From Spongospora subterranea (Eukaryota > Endomyxa > Phytomyxea > Plasmodiophorida > Plasmodiophoridae): a DNA stretch of 23,489 bases. Shown here piece after piece: positions 1 to 9,565 of the stretch. The DNA is taken from positions 1-23,489 of the forward strand of contig OUQQ01000306.1 of the NCBI GenBank assembly GCA_900404475.1. Reading direction: 5' to 3'. Under the pieces are notes generated by a model. That model searched no databases. It was not told the origin of the DNA and saw nothing but the letters and a program-made list of their open reading frames with translations. The translations under genes and the position numbers were made by a program. Position 1 is the first letter of the stretch; the number at the start of each line of letters is the position of its first letter.

Positions 1-60
1 GTTGGTAACGAGTGTGATGTCAGATAGTGTGTTGGTAACGAGTGTGATGTCAGATAGTGT
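1..60. repeat. 30-bp direct tandem repeat, two copies at window edge
   Basis: Bases 1-30 and 31-60 are identical, and the next five bases begin a third copy that then diverges. The unit length is a multiple of three, so it keeps any reading frame open and creates the repeated N-terminus of a spurious plus-strand ORF. The array may continue upstream of the window. It lies at the 3' side of the decayed minus-strand transposase. Confidence 0.9.
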
Positions 61-433
61 GTTGGGCGATATAGGCCATAAGCGATCGGCGCTCATGCTC
101 GGACAGAATTCCGAGGGTGCGTTCTCGCTGAAAACGACGAGAGACGCAAAATCACCATTCGCTTCCGAAACAATATCAAACCCCGGAAAACGGATCCGTA
201 GTGACTGGAGGAATTGGCCGCTAACACTCGCGACCCCATTAGTCCAACCCTCGTTGCCGACAACACAAGTCCATTCGGGACATGACGTCTTGAATTTTGC
301 TGGCCACAGCATCCTCCTCAGCCGGCGTAAGACCCTTCATGCGCGTTGGCGATTGTTTGAGTTGTCGTGTCATGGCGTCGACTTGATACCTGAAACTTCA
401 GACGTTCTTGTTCGTTTCGAGAGAGATTTGTGG

Positions 434-1012
434 CTATCGGAGACACACCTCATGAGTACCTGTGGCTGTCATGCAAAAGCGCCATTGTTGCGCCAAACCG
501 GTATCCTGTGTGATGATACAATGGCGCTGGGCAAAAGCCGAAGCTCTATCAGTCATCAAAACCGAAGCTCCAGTGAAATTCTGATAAAAAGTCTGATAAG
601 CCTTCATCACGCTCCAAGAATTTCGGATGGAGCAAACCCGATCCCACCTATGACCGTTTTGCCCAAACAGTCAATATTTGAGAATACACTGATGTTGAAG
701 GTACCATCCAGAAGAGTGAAATCTGAATAAGACCAACAATATTTCTCCATTGCTGTAGTTTTAACAATTGTACCGTTGATGTGCAGGTCATCGTCGAACT
801 CCAGATGGAAAATTCCTCCTGAATTTGAGATATCAGTCCCGAAGGCGAAGAAATCTTGCTGAGGGATCCCTGAACTCTATGGCGTTGTGCCCTGGCTTGA
901 CCTCTAAAGCTATCCAGACCGTGAACAGCCGTTCGGTCTGGTGCTGCTCCTCTGGAAAGGTTTTTGAAAAATACCCCAGGTCTTTGTGCTCTGGGGTATA
1001 CGCATCTGCAAC
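434..1012 (-). pseudogene. Decayed Mutator-like (MULE) transposase, catalytic region
   Basis: Three overlapping open segments on the minus strand carry consecutive parts of what looks like one transposase in three frames: 1012-833, 870-607 and 613-434. The second contains LLDGTFNIS followed by a hydrophobic GGIGFAPSE stretch. The third contains VLMTDRASAFA. In MULE-family DDE transposases the first catalytic Asp lies in a D-G/T-T-F/Y motif and the second about 50-60 residues later in a TD or SD motif before a helix. The spacing here is about 55 residues. I see no convincing third Glu motif. The frame changes near 860 and 610 and the stop codons show it cannot be translated intact unless introns are present, and I see no good splice sites. 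Coding-like minus-strand peptides continue at about 270-385 and 1040-1311. Identification rests on motif spacing only. Confidence 0.5.
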
Positions 1013-1039
1013 GCTATGTCAAGGAGACCGATATTGTTA

Positions 1040-1287
1040 AGAACACAATGCGTACATTCGGTCTTCGACCTAAAAATACATTGTGAATGTATCGTCGCCC
1101 GCACATGCCAGTAGGCGCGCGTCCCAAGCGTCGTCTCCAGCAAAGGCATGATTTCAGAACGAATTAATTTTGCTAACGTCAGTAACAGCTCTTGCCAGCC
1201 CGTGCAATCAAACGACCTGACTTCTGTACGCAATAGCCACGATTTAGTTTGCGCGAACGCTGACACCCTCGGCAGTACCTTCCTCAG
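1040..1287 (-). pseudogene. Coding-like segment upstream of the transposase relic
   Basis: An open minus-strand frame starts at the ATG for MLRKVLPRV and continues past 1040. It reads as a Leu/Arg-rich helical stretch. It directly precedes, in transcription order, the frame that leads into the MULE-like catalytic segments, so it may be the transposase N-terminal region. No zinc-binding motif is convincing. It could equally be a chance ORF. Confidence 0.25.
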
Positions 1288-1422
1288 CATTACTAGAGTT
1301 ATGTAATGCAATCGTTAATGGCTGTGGGTAACTTCTCGCCATCATAGACAACAATGCTAATTTGAAATTCAGTTCCAACAGGTTGAACCGGCGTTGCAAT
1401 ACCTACCATAAACAGGTTGTGA

Positions 1423-1492
1423 TACAACCTCACTCATCAGTCCCCTACAGGATGGGCTGGTCGTCTTGAAGGGACTGATGAGTGAGGTTGTA
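1423..1492. repeat. 22-bp perfect inverted repeat with 26-base spacer
   Basis: Bases 1423-1444 and 1471-1492 are exact reverse complements. The arms would form a strong hairpin in DNA or RNA. Each arm contains the octamer CTGATGAG or its complement. A second small hairpin (1414-1430: seven-base arms, three-base loop) overlaps the left arm. The surroundings (1321-1840) contain no gene I can support, so this is probably a mobile-element end or a short foldback element. Confidence 0.85.
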
Positions 1493-1819
1493 CCCCTCAT
1501 CTTTCCGCCGCTTGTGTAGATGTAAACGACGGTTTGATCTCAAATTTGTTGGTACTGTACTTATGTTGTCAGACCCCCATGTGTAGATATTAACCTTGTG
1601 TAGTTGTTTTGTTTCCTACGGTAAGCAAAAACCATTGCAGTTCAATTAACTTACAGTAGAGCACAGAATAATTAGTCACACAGAATATTCCGTATTTTGC
1701 CCCAAATCACAACAAAACGCCGTATTTTGACCCAATAAAGCACCTAAGTGACCATATTTTGGGTTGATCAATCACAGAATAACTCGACAGAGACGGGAGC
1801 CAATCACCGGTGGTTAGTT

Positions 1820-1837
1820 CTTGCCACGCGTGGCAAG
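1820..1837. repeat. 18-bp perfect palindrome
   Basis: The sequence centred on acgcgt reads identically on both strands over 18 bases (cttgccacgcgtggcaag). It stands four bases before the left arm of the long inverted repeat. It could be part of an element terminus, or a dyad binding site. Nothing else supports a regulatory role. Confidence 0.75.
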
Positions 1838-2112
1838 ATTAGGACCTTGTCACGGAAAATAGTGTACAAAATTAGTCAATAGTGAGCGTCTTGGAGAATA
1901 TTACATCGAAACCGAGGACTAAGGACAATCTTAATTAATGCGGCTAAAAATCAATTGAGTGTTTGTCACTGTGGTTGGTTTCTTAATTTAATGCTGAGCA
2001 TTGTATTCTCTAAAAGCCTACATGATGATGGGAGTCCGGCCTTAGTATCAATGTTCCGGTGAGGCCACCCAGGAAAAGGGGCATGGGTGCAGACGATTTC
2101 AATAGGTATTGA

Positions 2113-2340
2113 CCTGTTAACAAGCTAAGTTGTCCTTCTTTGAGGTACTGTAATTGACTTTGAATAGATCAGCGTTGATTCTTGGTAAATGTTCTGGCCT
2201 GTATTAAGGCTGGTGCAAGTCCAAACAATAACCTCCGTGCTGGAAGCTCTCTATACCCTTAAAATGCCCCAACATGATCAAAATCAGAGAATACTCACAT
2301 TGATTCTTTGAGATTAGTCACTGCACTTGAACTGAACGGA
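2113..2340. repeat. Direct repeat copy 1
   Basis: This segment is similar to 2812-3066 in the same orientation. Both share long identical runs such as ggctggtgcaagtccaaaca and atcagcg/atcagat contexts around gaatagatcag. Divergence is clear, roughly one base in four to five, with small indels. It belongs to the element bounded by the inverted arms. Confidence 0.8.
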
Positions 2341-2522
2341 GGTTCTTTGTCAATAACTTGTACGTGTGCTGATTATCAATGGCATGTGGTTCGACCGTCC
2401 TTCAGAAATTGTTAATTTTAAGTGTATCGAACATCTGCTTTCGCTGGGTATTAAATGCTTTAATATACCGTCATGTCCAAGTGATTTGTGCAGGATTTGG
2501 AATAATAGTCTGACGACGACCA

Positions 2523-2807
2523 TTGTCGTCACAAGCAACTGCAGCTTCAATCAAACTTTTTGTAAAGCGGGTGGCCATCGATTCTCCAGCATTGATGCAG
2601 GTTATCTACTGCAAAGAGATTTGGAGAAATACGACAAAATACAGCACAGATGCCTGCCCATGGGGCGTCGCGAAGGACAATTTCGTTGGTTGCGAAAGCG
2701 GATGCCAAGAGATGATGGCGGAGGTAAAGGAGACGATGGAGCAAAACAAATCAAGCGAGAGAACCAGGACATATTTTTTTTCAAAGAGAAACCTCAAAGA
2801 TAAATGA
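2523..2807 (+). CDS. Coding-like ORF inside the repeat element, unrecognised
   Basis: A 94-codon ATG-to-stop frame with a lysine- and glutamate-rich C-terminal half (QEMMAEVKETMEQN) and several cysteines. It lies between the two diverged direct repeats. Another frame over the same bases (2366-2803) is also open, which lowers confidence. Bases 2615-2743 recur exactly at 3205-3333, but there the frame runs directly into the inverted arm. I do not recognise a family. It may be a captured gene fragment or a chance frame. Confidence 0.25.
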   Translation: MSSQATAASIKLFVKRVAIDSPALMQVIYCKEIWRNTTKYSTDACPWGVAKDNFVGCESGCQEMMAEVKETMEQNKSSERTRTYFFSKRNLKDK

Positions 2808-2811
2808 ACAG

Positions 2812-3066
2812 TACACAAGCTAATTTGCCCTTCTTTTAAGTACTTGACTGTGAATAGATCAGATTCGGCGCAAGGGTAAATGTTCGGCTTGTATCAAGGC
2901 TGGTGCAAGTCCAAACAATAATCATCGTGCTGGAAGCTCCAGGTGTCCGTATAAGGCTCCAACGTGACCAAATTCAGAGAATACATACATTGATTCAGTA
3001 AAACCGTTTGTGCCATTTGATAGGATTATACTCCTAATATTTAAGATTACTCACTGAACTTGACTC
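2812..3066. repeat. Direct repeat copy 2, within the polymorphic segment
   Basis: Same-orientation partner of 2113-2340. It lies almost wholly inside bases 2744-3076, the segment missing between the same flanks in the second copy after the N at 3204. A 16-base string (gtttgtgccatttgat) near its end, at 3006-3021, recurs at 3656-3671 beyond the right inverted arm. Confidence 0.8.
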
Positions 3067-3076
3067 TCACATTAAA

Positions 3077-3459
3077 ATCAAGAAACGAGCCACAGTGGCA
3101 AACTCTTAATTGATTCTGAGCCGCATCAATTAAGAATGTCCTTAGTTCTCGGTTTCGATGTAATATTCTCTGTTTACCAAGACCCTCTCTATTCACTAAT
3201 TTTNAGAGATTTGGAGAAATACGACAAAATACAGCACAGATGCCTGCCCATGGGGCGTCGCGAAGGACAATTTCGTTGGTTGCGAAAGCGGATGCCAAGA
3301 GATGATGGCGGAGGTAAAGGAGACGATGGAGCATCAAGAAACGAGCCACAGTGGCAAACTCTTAATTGATTCTGAGCCGCATCAATTAAGAATGTCCTTA
3401 GTTCTCGGTTTCGATGTAATATTCTCTGTTTACCAAGACCCTCTCTATTCACTAATTTT
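3077..3459. repeat. Haplotype overlap around assembly gap (N at 3204)
   Basis: Call A = 2615-2743, C = 2744-3076 and B = 3077-3203. After the N the sequence reads A again (3205-3333) and then B again (3333-3459) with no C between, meeting at a shared single base. A and B are identical between copies as far as I can read. The simplest explanation is two contigs that overlap by A+B, from alleles that differ by the 333-bp segment C, placed end to end with one N. Confidence 0.85.
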
Positions 3460-3642
3460 GTACACAATTTTCCGTGGCAAGGTCCTGAGGTAATAATAGT
3501 GCACAACAAGGGGTCGTCTTATCTCTGCTGGTCGACATATATGGCCTGAGTTGGCTGCAGAGTTGGCTGCAGATTGGAACCGAGGTAAGGGCCCAATCGA
3601 TTTCTATCGCAGGTTCCAGAATAATGTGAAATCGTTCCACGC

Positions 3643-3954
3643 TCATATGACTCCGGTTTGTGCCATTTGATTTAACTGATCATGAAAATGATTTACAACG
3701 CATTCCACACATTCATTCTTAACCGCAGCGATGCGTTTCTGTAGACCGATGACTATCATTTGCTCAAGATGCTTCAAGCTCAACGATCCCGACAGTAGTC
3801 GTTCTACATGCTGACAACCATGCAATGCAGACGGCCGGAGTTTCTGGACGTGAACAGTTTGATCAGGGCAGAACCTGATGTGGTAGTAGAGATTGCGTTC
3901 ATCAAACTCGCCTCGAGCTTGTGGTGCAACGTCGCACTGCTGCGCTACCAGCAC
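3643..3954 (-). CDS. Unrecognised minus-strand ORF, possibly decayed
   Basis: An open frame of about 103 codons including Cys/His-containing stretches (FCPDQTVHVQKL, NECVECVVNHF). Both plus- and minus-strand frames are open across parts of 3650-4180, so neither is certain. No family is recognised. It begins where the repeat block ends and may belong to transposon debris. The frame downstream (3452-3646) is open too but in a different phase. Confidence 0.2.
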   Translation of the reverse strand: MLVAQQCDVAPQARGEFDERNLYYHIRFCPDQTVHVQKLRPSALHGCQHVERLLSGSLSLKHLEQMIVIGLQKRIAAVKNECVECVVNHFHDQLNQMAQTGVI

Positions 3955-4011
3955 GAGCCACTGTCGTCAGATTCTCAACTCAGATCGAATTGATGCTGCT
4001 GTCTGGCGAAA

Positions 4012-4378
4012 ATGCAAAACGAATGTGTGCAGTTTGTGAGGTTGCACTGTGCAATGCTTGATGGAAAACTCTGTCTTGATCGCTTTCGTGAAAGAGTGAC
4101 CACGGCCATGATAATAACTCTAACCGACCTCCTCCACCAAATGGGTACGCCACTCTCGTACGATCTGGGTGAACATCAAGCAATTGGGGTTCGATGGCAA
4201 ACCGGTTGGCTTGTCGCTATGACGGTTCATCGATCTAGACGACGCAGTATGTAATTTCTCCCATTCCGAATCAGCAAGATACTAATTCAGCTCAGAATCA
4301 TCGCTGGCGGGAGAAGACCTCGCGTCGCGGTCCCTGCACGCCGTTTCGCGCTACATCATGAAGAAGCCGCAGGATCTG
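4012..4378 (+). CDS. Putative exons of an unrecognised plus-strand gene
   Basis: An open frame from the ATG at 4012 runs to a strong splice donor (gtatgt at 4248). A possible acceptor (gctcag) near 4296 starts a second open segment encoding SSLAGEDLASRSLHAVSRYIM and KKPQDL before another donor (gtaatt at 4379). The intron would be about 50 nt, matching neighbouring genes, and the phases join (1 + 2). No family is recognised and no downstream exon is fixed. The next coding-like block begins near 4553. The model is tentative. Confidence 0.3.
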
Positions 4379-4553
4379 GTAATTTATGTCCTTTGTTTCT
4401 TGTCCTACCAGCACAATTTGGGTAAAACAAGTAGCTGCGCTGAGGATCTCTCGGACGGTCAAGTTTGACACTTCACAAAGTCACAATCTAGGCCAGTAAT
4501 GGCGACACAATTTTCCAAGCTCTCGGTTCGGCTTCCTTCTTGAATACAAAAAT

Positions 4554-5138
4554 AATGGTTCGCGAATCTTTGAAACAATTCCAAACCGCCTCACACGACA
4601 TTCCAAAACTACGTTTCGGTGAGATGCCATCGGCTGACAAGGAACGAGTTCATTTTTTCCACCAGTGGTTCCAACTTCGGAGCAGGTACCGACCGTGAAC
4701 TCAAAACATTGCAAGCAAGACACGAGATGATCAACAAATGGTTTAAAGATGTTCATAGTTTACGAGGGCGGTTCAGACATTCCCTACAAAATGATCAACT
4801 GGTTTATTGCTGCCTGTGCAAATTTGGTTCAGTTGTTCCCGCCCGCCAAAATCATGAACGCAGGGGATGCCGTTTCAGCACCTTCTGTCGCCCCGTCGTA
4901 CAAGCAACTCATGGAGGCGTACCAGAATCATTGCCAAAAAACGGCGGATGCCACGCGAGCTTACCGGCACCAGGAGCATCGTGTCGAGCGATGGTCATAC
5001 CAACAGACTCAGCGGATCGTCAGGCAAAAGTTGACAAATCCCGAAAAGTACGACGGAAATCGAGGATTTCGGCGCATGTTTCAATCAGATCAACCTCTCA
5101 ACATACGGGATGCGACGGACACCGATAGAGTTAAATAA
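4554..5138 (+). CDS. Coding-like block in three frames, unrecognised
   Basis: Three successive segments look coding but lie in different frames: about 4554-4698 (MVRESLKQFQ through HDIPKLRFGEMPSADKERV and HQWFQLRSR), about 4697-4760 (ELKTLQARHEMINKWFKDVH) and 4749-5138 (EGGSDIPYKMINWF through to the stop). The last is a 129-codon frame with a basic, glutamine-rich C-terminus. Splicing could join them, for example from a donor at the gtaccg near 4685, but I find no junction that I trust. It may be a real gene with short introns or a gene broken by frameshifts. No family is recognised. Confidence 0.3.
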
Positions 5139-5292
5139 TGTGCTCAAAGGCCAGCGATGGACTGGGCTTCATCGATGGTGGAGGCAAAACTGGGAACAGT
5201 TCAAACACAGTTTTAAGATGTTTTGACGACCCGATCGGAAGTAAACGGTAGAAATCCAGCCGGGGCACTTGTGACAACAACGACGCCCCGAT

Positions 5293-5517
5293 TCAATATA
5301 TGCGGCAGAGTTTCGATGCTGGGAATACGACATAGAACGACGACGCAAAGGCCCATCGGTCACGAATCGGGTTGAAGGAGGACGTTAGGGACGATCTGGC
5401 CAGGGCATCAATTCCCATTACACTGCAGGTCAAGTATGGGAGAGCAAGAACACGTGAACGGCTGAAGTTGTAGCTCTCATAGCAATGCAGTTGATCATAG
5501 CGTGTCGAATCATCCAT
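5293..5517 (-). CDS. Short unrecognised ORF divergent to PPWD1
   Basis: ATG-initiated minus-strand frame MDDSTRYDQ..., about 74 codons, with a hydrophobic central part and a second open stretch beyond its stop (GVVVVTSAPAGFLPF) that could be a following exon. It would share a roughly 55-base divergent promoter with PPWD1 (start 5573). No family is recognised. The remainder of 5139-5572 holds nothing else I can support. Confidence 0.2.
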   Translation of the reverse strand: MDDSTRYDQLHCYESYNFSRSRVLALPYLTCSVMGIDALARSSLTSSFNPIRDRWAFASSFYVVFPASKLCRIY

Positions 5518-5572
5518 CTGCGGGTTGGCTGCGCTGCGCACTCTATCTGTAGTTTCATTATCAAAACCTTAA

Positions 5573-8500
5573 ATGACGCGATCGGAATCGTCCGCTGATG
5601 ACAGCGATTCGCTATCGGAGCAGGAATCAGCCTCATCAGATGATGAGGTGGTCGAGGAACCAGTGCAAAAGAAGGTCAAGTTCGACGATTTATTGGCACC
5701 ATCGCAGCCTATTGCAGATGGCGCTGCTGAAACCCTGGTGCGATTACCGTCCGCGCAACGGTATGAGAAATCTTTCTCACACGTGGATGTGGTCACCAAA
5801 GCGTTATTCACCTCTACTGATTTTCTCATTACCGCCGATCGTATTGGGCAAATCAAGTTTTGGAAGGTCAGAACTGTTTCCTGTACAAGTTTTTCGAATA
5901 ATCCTTCTCTGTAGTTTTCTGGTTTTACATAATTGTCACACCGTTTTACAATTTAACATTCAAATGTCCCTTCCAGACGTTCGTCTGTACTGTCTTGTCG
6001 TATTCATTTTTTGTGTGTTTATTCTACTGCATGACGTTTTAATTCGCATTTTGAAAATCAAGAGGAATGTTTCGTGTAGTTATTACAGTATTGTCCGTTC
6101 ACCAATTGGATTCTGCCTTCTTTTTTATAAAACATCTTCAATGTTTAGACGAGAGTTTATGAGTTCGACTCAATTTTGAACTGACATCACTATGGAAGTA
6201 TATTTCGGTTCGCTAAAGCTTCCCGCTTTCTATTTTTGTTTTTGCAGAAAACGGCAAACGGAATCGAATTCATCAAACGGTTCCAAGCGCACCAACAAGC
6301 CATTGCTGGATTGTGTGCTTCTTCCGATGGCGCCATTTCCGCATCCTCTGCCTCCGATTGCACCATCAAAATCTTTGACGTTGTTAATTTCGATATGATT
6401 AACGTAATCTCGTAAGTCGCCAGTCGCAATACTGTACATGTTTGTTTTCTCCAACAAATTTTGCCTTTGTGATAATTTGGTACTCATTACATATAGGTTC
6501 TCTGTAAACTGTTGAAGAAACAACTTTTATTCTGCCCCTTTTGTTGAATCTGTTTCCAATGTTTGTCATGGCAAATCAGGGTACCCTTTTCTCCAACGTG
6601 CATGTCGTTCATCTCGGGCAAATCGTCCGCGTCTCAGCTTTTGGCGGTTGGGGTTCGCGACTCTTCCGATATTGTGATTCTATCTGCAGAGACCAACGCC
6701 TATCGACCACTTCGCACCATTAGTGNGCCTCCGATTGCACCATCAAAATCTTTGACGTTGTTAATTTCGATATGATTAACGTAATCTCGTAAGTCGCCAG
6801 TCGCAATACTGTACATGCTTGTTTTATCCAACAAATTTTCCATTTGTGATAATTTGGTACTCATTAAATATAGCTTCTCTGTAAACTGTTGAAGAAACAG
6901 CTTTTATTCTGCCCCTTTTGTTGAATCTGTTTCCAATGTTTGTCATGGCAAATCAGGGTACCCTTTTCTCCAACGTGCATGTCGTTCATCTCGGGCAAAT
7001 CGTCCGCGTCTCAGCTTTTGGCGGTTGGGGTTCGCGACTCTTCCGATATTGTGATTCTATCTGCAGAGACCAACGCCTATCGACCACTTCGCACCATTAG
7101 TGGTCTCCATGCAAATCCCGTTTTCATCATCGAGTATAATCCGGTATGTTAGCTTATCGTCTATGTGGCGAATCGTTATCGTTAAATGTCATAAGGTCTC
7201 CAATGTGTTTTTATTGTTTTTCGTTGCAGGACAATCGCTATTTTTATTGGTGTTATTTGGGTTTCTTCTGCAATGCATCTTCGGTTTTCAATATTTGTTT
7301 AGGTCTTCGGTTGTTGCTGTAGCGTTGACGAGTCGGGTTCCATAGAGATTTGGTCATGTGGGGAATTGGGAACAGACGAGGACGGAATTCCACCCGTTCC
7401 TTCATCCCTTTCGTGGTCCATGAAATCCGAAACAGATTTTTACGAGTTTCAAATTCGGCAGACAATACCGCTATCATTGTCATTTTCACATGATGGAAGG
7501 AAGTTAGCAGCTTTTGCACAGGTATCTCTCCTGATTCTCTTAGCATTGGGTGTACTGTCAAATTTGGCATCGTTCTCTCCTTTGTGGGCCGTTTCAATTT
7601 CTCGGCCTTGCCCATTGATTGCCTATTATTTTGTTTTGCTAATTTTTGTTACTTTTAGGATCAAGTTATTCGCTTATTTGATTTTGTCACGGGTAAAATT
7701 ATTCGTTCCTGGGATGAGACGTTGAGCAAAGACCATGCCGATAAATATAAGTAGGTTTTGTTAAATGTGCTTTGCTTTTTCAGCCTGCTTTCGATGGTTA
7801 CTGGCCGTTGAAAAGACGCTTTTATGTCTTTGCTGTATGTTCTTTACTCCGTGTTTTGCTGTTATTTCCGACCGTGAATTTCAGAGTTGGTTTCGAGGGT
7901 TTGCACGACTCAGTTCTAAATCCTTGAATGTTCTTGGTTTCGTTGTTTAATCATCGTAACTGATAATTTGGGCTTTATTAGAGTTGATACAATGGATTAT
8001 GGGAGGAGAGCTGCCCATGAGAGGGATTATCTGAAATCGTTGACCACCGACCTCATCGGTGAGCTGAACGCTCGGCCCAATGCCACTTTTGACGAATCGG
8101 ATGAACTGCTCATTTACCCCACGATGATTGGGATTTTCATCAAATCCGTCAAAACGGTATCCGTTTACGAACCTCCTTACTTCAATCATAACAATCAACG
8201 TTTGTTTTTCACGATTTTCCGCTGATTTTCATGTGTGTCTTGTTTTTACTGTTTCATGGCAAATAGGGGGAGACAGTTCGGTTATTGGGGCGCTCCGATA
8301 ACTCACAGCGCTTCACTTCCGTCTCCGTTTTTCAAGGAGTGGCTTCCCAAACCGATCAATCGGCTGCTGCTGCATGGGAAGCGGCGCCGGTTGCCGCTGA
8401 CAGCGCCATTGTTCACGATCCCGAGGACCCGATCATTATCGCATCGGCCTACAAACAAGTACATGCTGCTTTTTTCGCTTTTGAGTGTTCTCAGTCATCT

Positions 8501-9565
8501 TAATTTTTTTATGCTTGTCATCCGGCTCACGGTCTTCTGCTTGAATTTGCTGCATTTTCTTTAGTGTCATCTCTTTCATTTCTGTTGAATGCAATGTTTA
8601 ACAGTGTAAATAGGCGCGATTTTATGTGTTCAGTAATCGTGACTGTGGCGATTTTGGTTTGCGAGATATACTGTGCGAAAAGCCCAAGGAACACTCTGCC
8701 GATAAACAGATCACCGCGGCTCATGGTGCCTTGCCGCAAACCGTTGTTTTACATACCACATATGGCGATATACATCTCAAATTATTCCCAAACGAAGCTC
8801 CCAAAACCGTGGAGAACTTCACGGTTTGCTTCCCAAGTTTGCACTTGTGTAATGAGATATCAATATTGACCCTCAGACATTATCGAAGAACGGATATTAC
8901 GACGGCATTATATTTCATCGTGTTATCAAAGGGTACACTCTTTTGTATCATACTTGCGTTTTTGTCATTATCTCGGTTGCCTGTTTTTTTTCTGCATCAT
9001 TTTTCAATGGTTTTTGGCGCATAGGTTTATGGTCCAGTCTGGAGATCCCCTCGGAGATGGGACCGGTGGGGAATCCATTTGGGGACATGAGTTCGAAGTA
9101 AATGACCTAAACTCAACGGTGTTTTTGTACTGTTTTAATCATTTCATGCTAGGACGAATTCAGTCGTTCGCTTCGCCACGATCGCCCCGGTATATTATCA
9201 TCGGCCAACGCTGGGCCCAATACAAATGGATCTCAGGTCAGTTTCCCAGACATGTTGCCGTGAAGCAAATGATCAAGTGTGATTTCATCTGCTGATCATC
9301 AATTTTTTCATGTTTTCTAATATTGATTGACCGAATTTCGTGCTAAACATGAAAGCTCTTTGGATTGTTTTTTTTAATAATTGATATAACAATGCAGTTC
9401 TTCATAACGACTGTCGCATGTCCGTGGTTGGATAACAAGCACACTGTTTTTGGCCGGGTAATCAAAGGGATGGACGTAGTGCAGGCCATTGAGGCAGTGA
9501 AGGTGGACAAGAAATCTCATAAACCCCTGGAACCGATTTCGATCGTCAGTGTTGATTGCGCATAA
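5573..9565 (+). CDS. PPWD1: PPWD1-type protein: WD40 repeats plus cyclophilin peptidyl-prolyl isomerase
   Basis: Twelve exons: 5573-5866, 6248-6411, 6957-7143, 7303-7521, 7659-7750, 7982-8156, 8267-8458, 8614-8823, 8877-8932, 9025-9097, 9153-9236, 9398-9565. Together they give 637 residues, close to the human protein (646). All junctions are GT-AG and phases agree. The N-terminus is acidic/Ser-rich. WD40-like blades follow, including the family signature [10 protein letters not shown] in exon 2. The C-terminal cyclophilin domain is about residues 484-637. Residues matching the cyclophilin A active site are present: Arg526 (FHRVIKGF), Phe531, Gln582 and Phe584 (SQFFIT), Trp592 and His597. It is therefore probably an active proline isomerase. 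PPWD1 proteins are nuclear and associate with spliceosomes. Exon 3 is duplicated in the assembly (6580-6725) before an N, so only one copy should be used. Introns are longer (53-381 nt) and more T-rich than in neighbouring genes. Confidence 0.95.
6350..7102. repeat. 376-bp duplication flanking an N: unmerged haplotypes inside PPWD1
   Basis: Bases 6350-6725 and 6727-7102 are copies separated by one N. Each contains the end of exon 2, intron 2 and most of exon 3. By eye there are seven substitutions, and all fall inside the intron (for example 6441/6818). The coding parts, about 208 bases, are identical. This fits two alleles of one locus joined end to end rather than a tandem duplication. Confidence 0.9.

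Larger units (their letters stand above)
1321..1840. other. Intergenic stretch without supported genes
   Basis: No open frame of useful length or coding character is seen on either strand. It holds the 22-bp inverted repeat (1423-1492), two near-copies of a short cgtattttg-ccc motif at 1690-1722, and an 18-bp perfect palindrome at 1820-1837 just before the long inverted-repeat arm. It separates the transposase relic from the repeat-rich block. Confidence 0.6.
1841..3486. mobile_element. Repeat element with long inverted arms (candidate non-autonomous/foldback element)
   Basis: The left arm, 1841 to about 2010, is similar (by eye about 85%, with one 6-base gap) to the reverse complement of 3333-3486. 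A further copy of the right arm is at 3077-3203. Outside 1841 and 3486 the similarity stops abruptly. Between the arms, two diverged direct repeats (about 2113-2340 and 2812-3066) flank a coding-like stretch at 2523-2807. No transposase motif is seen inside. Target-site duplications were not found, so a transposon identity is inferred from the arms alone. The right half is complicated by an assembly gap at 3204. Confidence 0.55.

Noticed and set aside
2..730. Long plus-strand ORF (242 codons)
   Set aside because: Its start is made by the 30-bp tandem repeat and its composition is erratic. The opposite strand has transposase-like motifs over the same bases.
1471..1510. Hammerhead ribozyme suggested by CTGATGAG in the 22-bp repeat
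   Set aside because: No GAAA core element follows a second stem on either strand, and no cleavage triplet fits. The match is limited to the octamer.
6350..7102. True tandem duplication of PPWD1 exon 3
   Set aside because: The copies are separated by a single N and differ only in the intron, and using both would break the protein. Assembly of two alleles explains it better.
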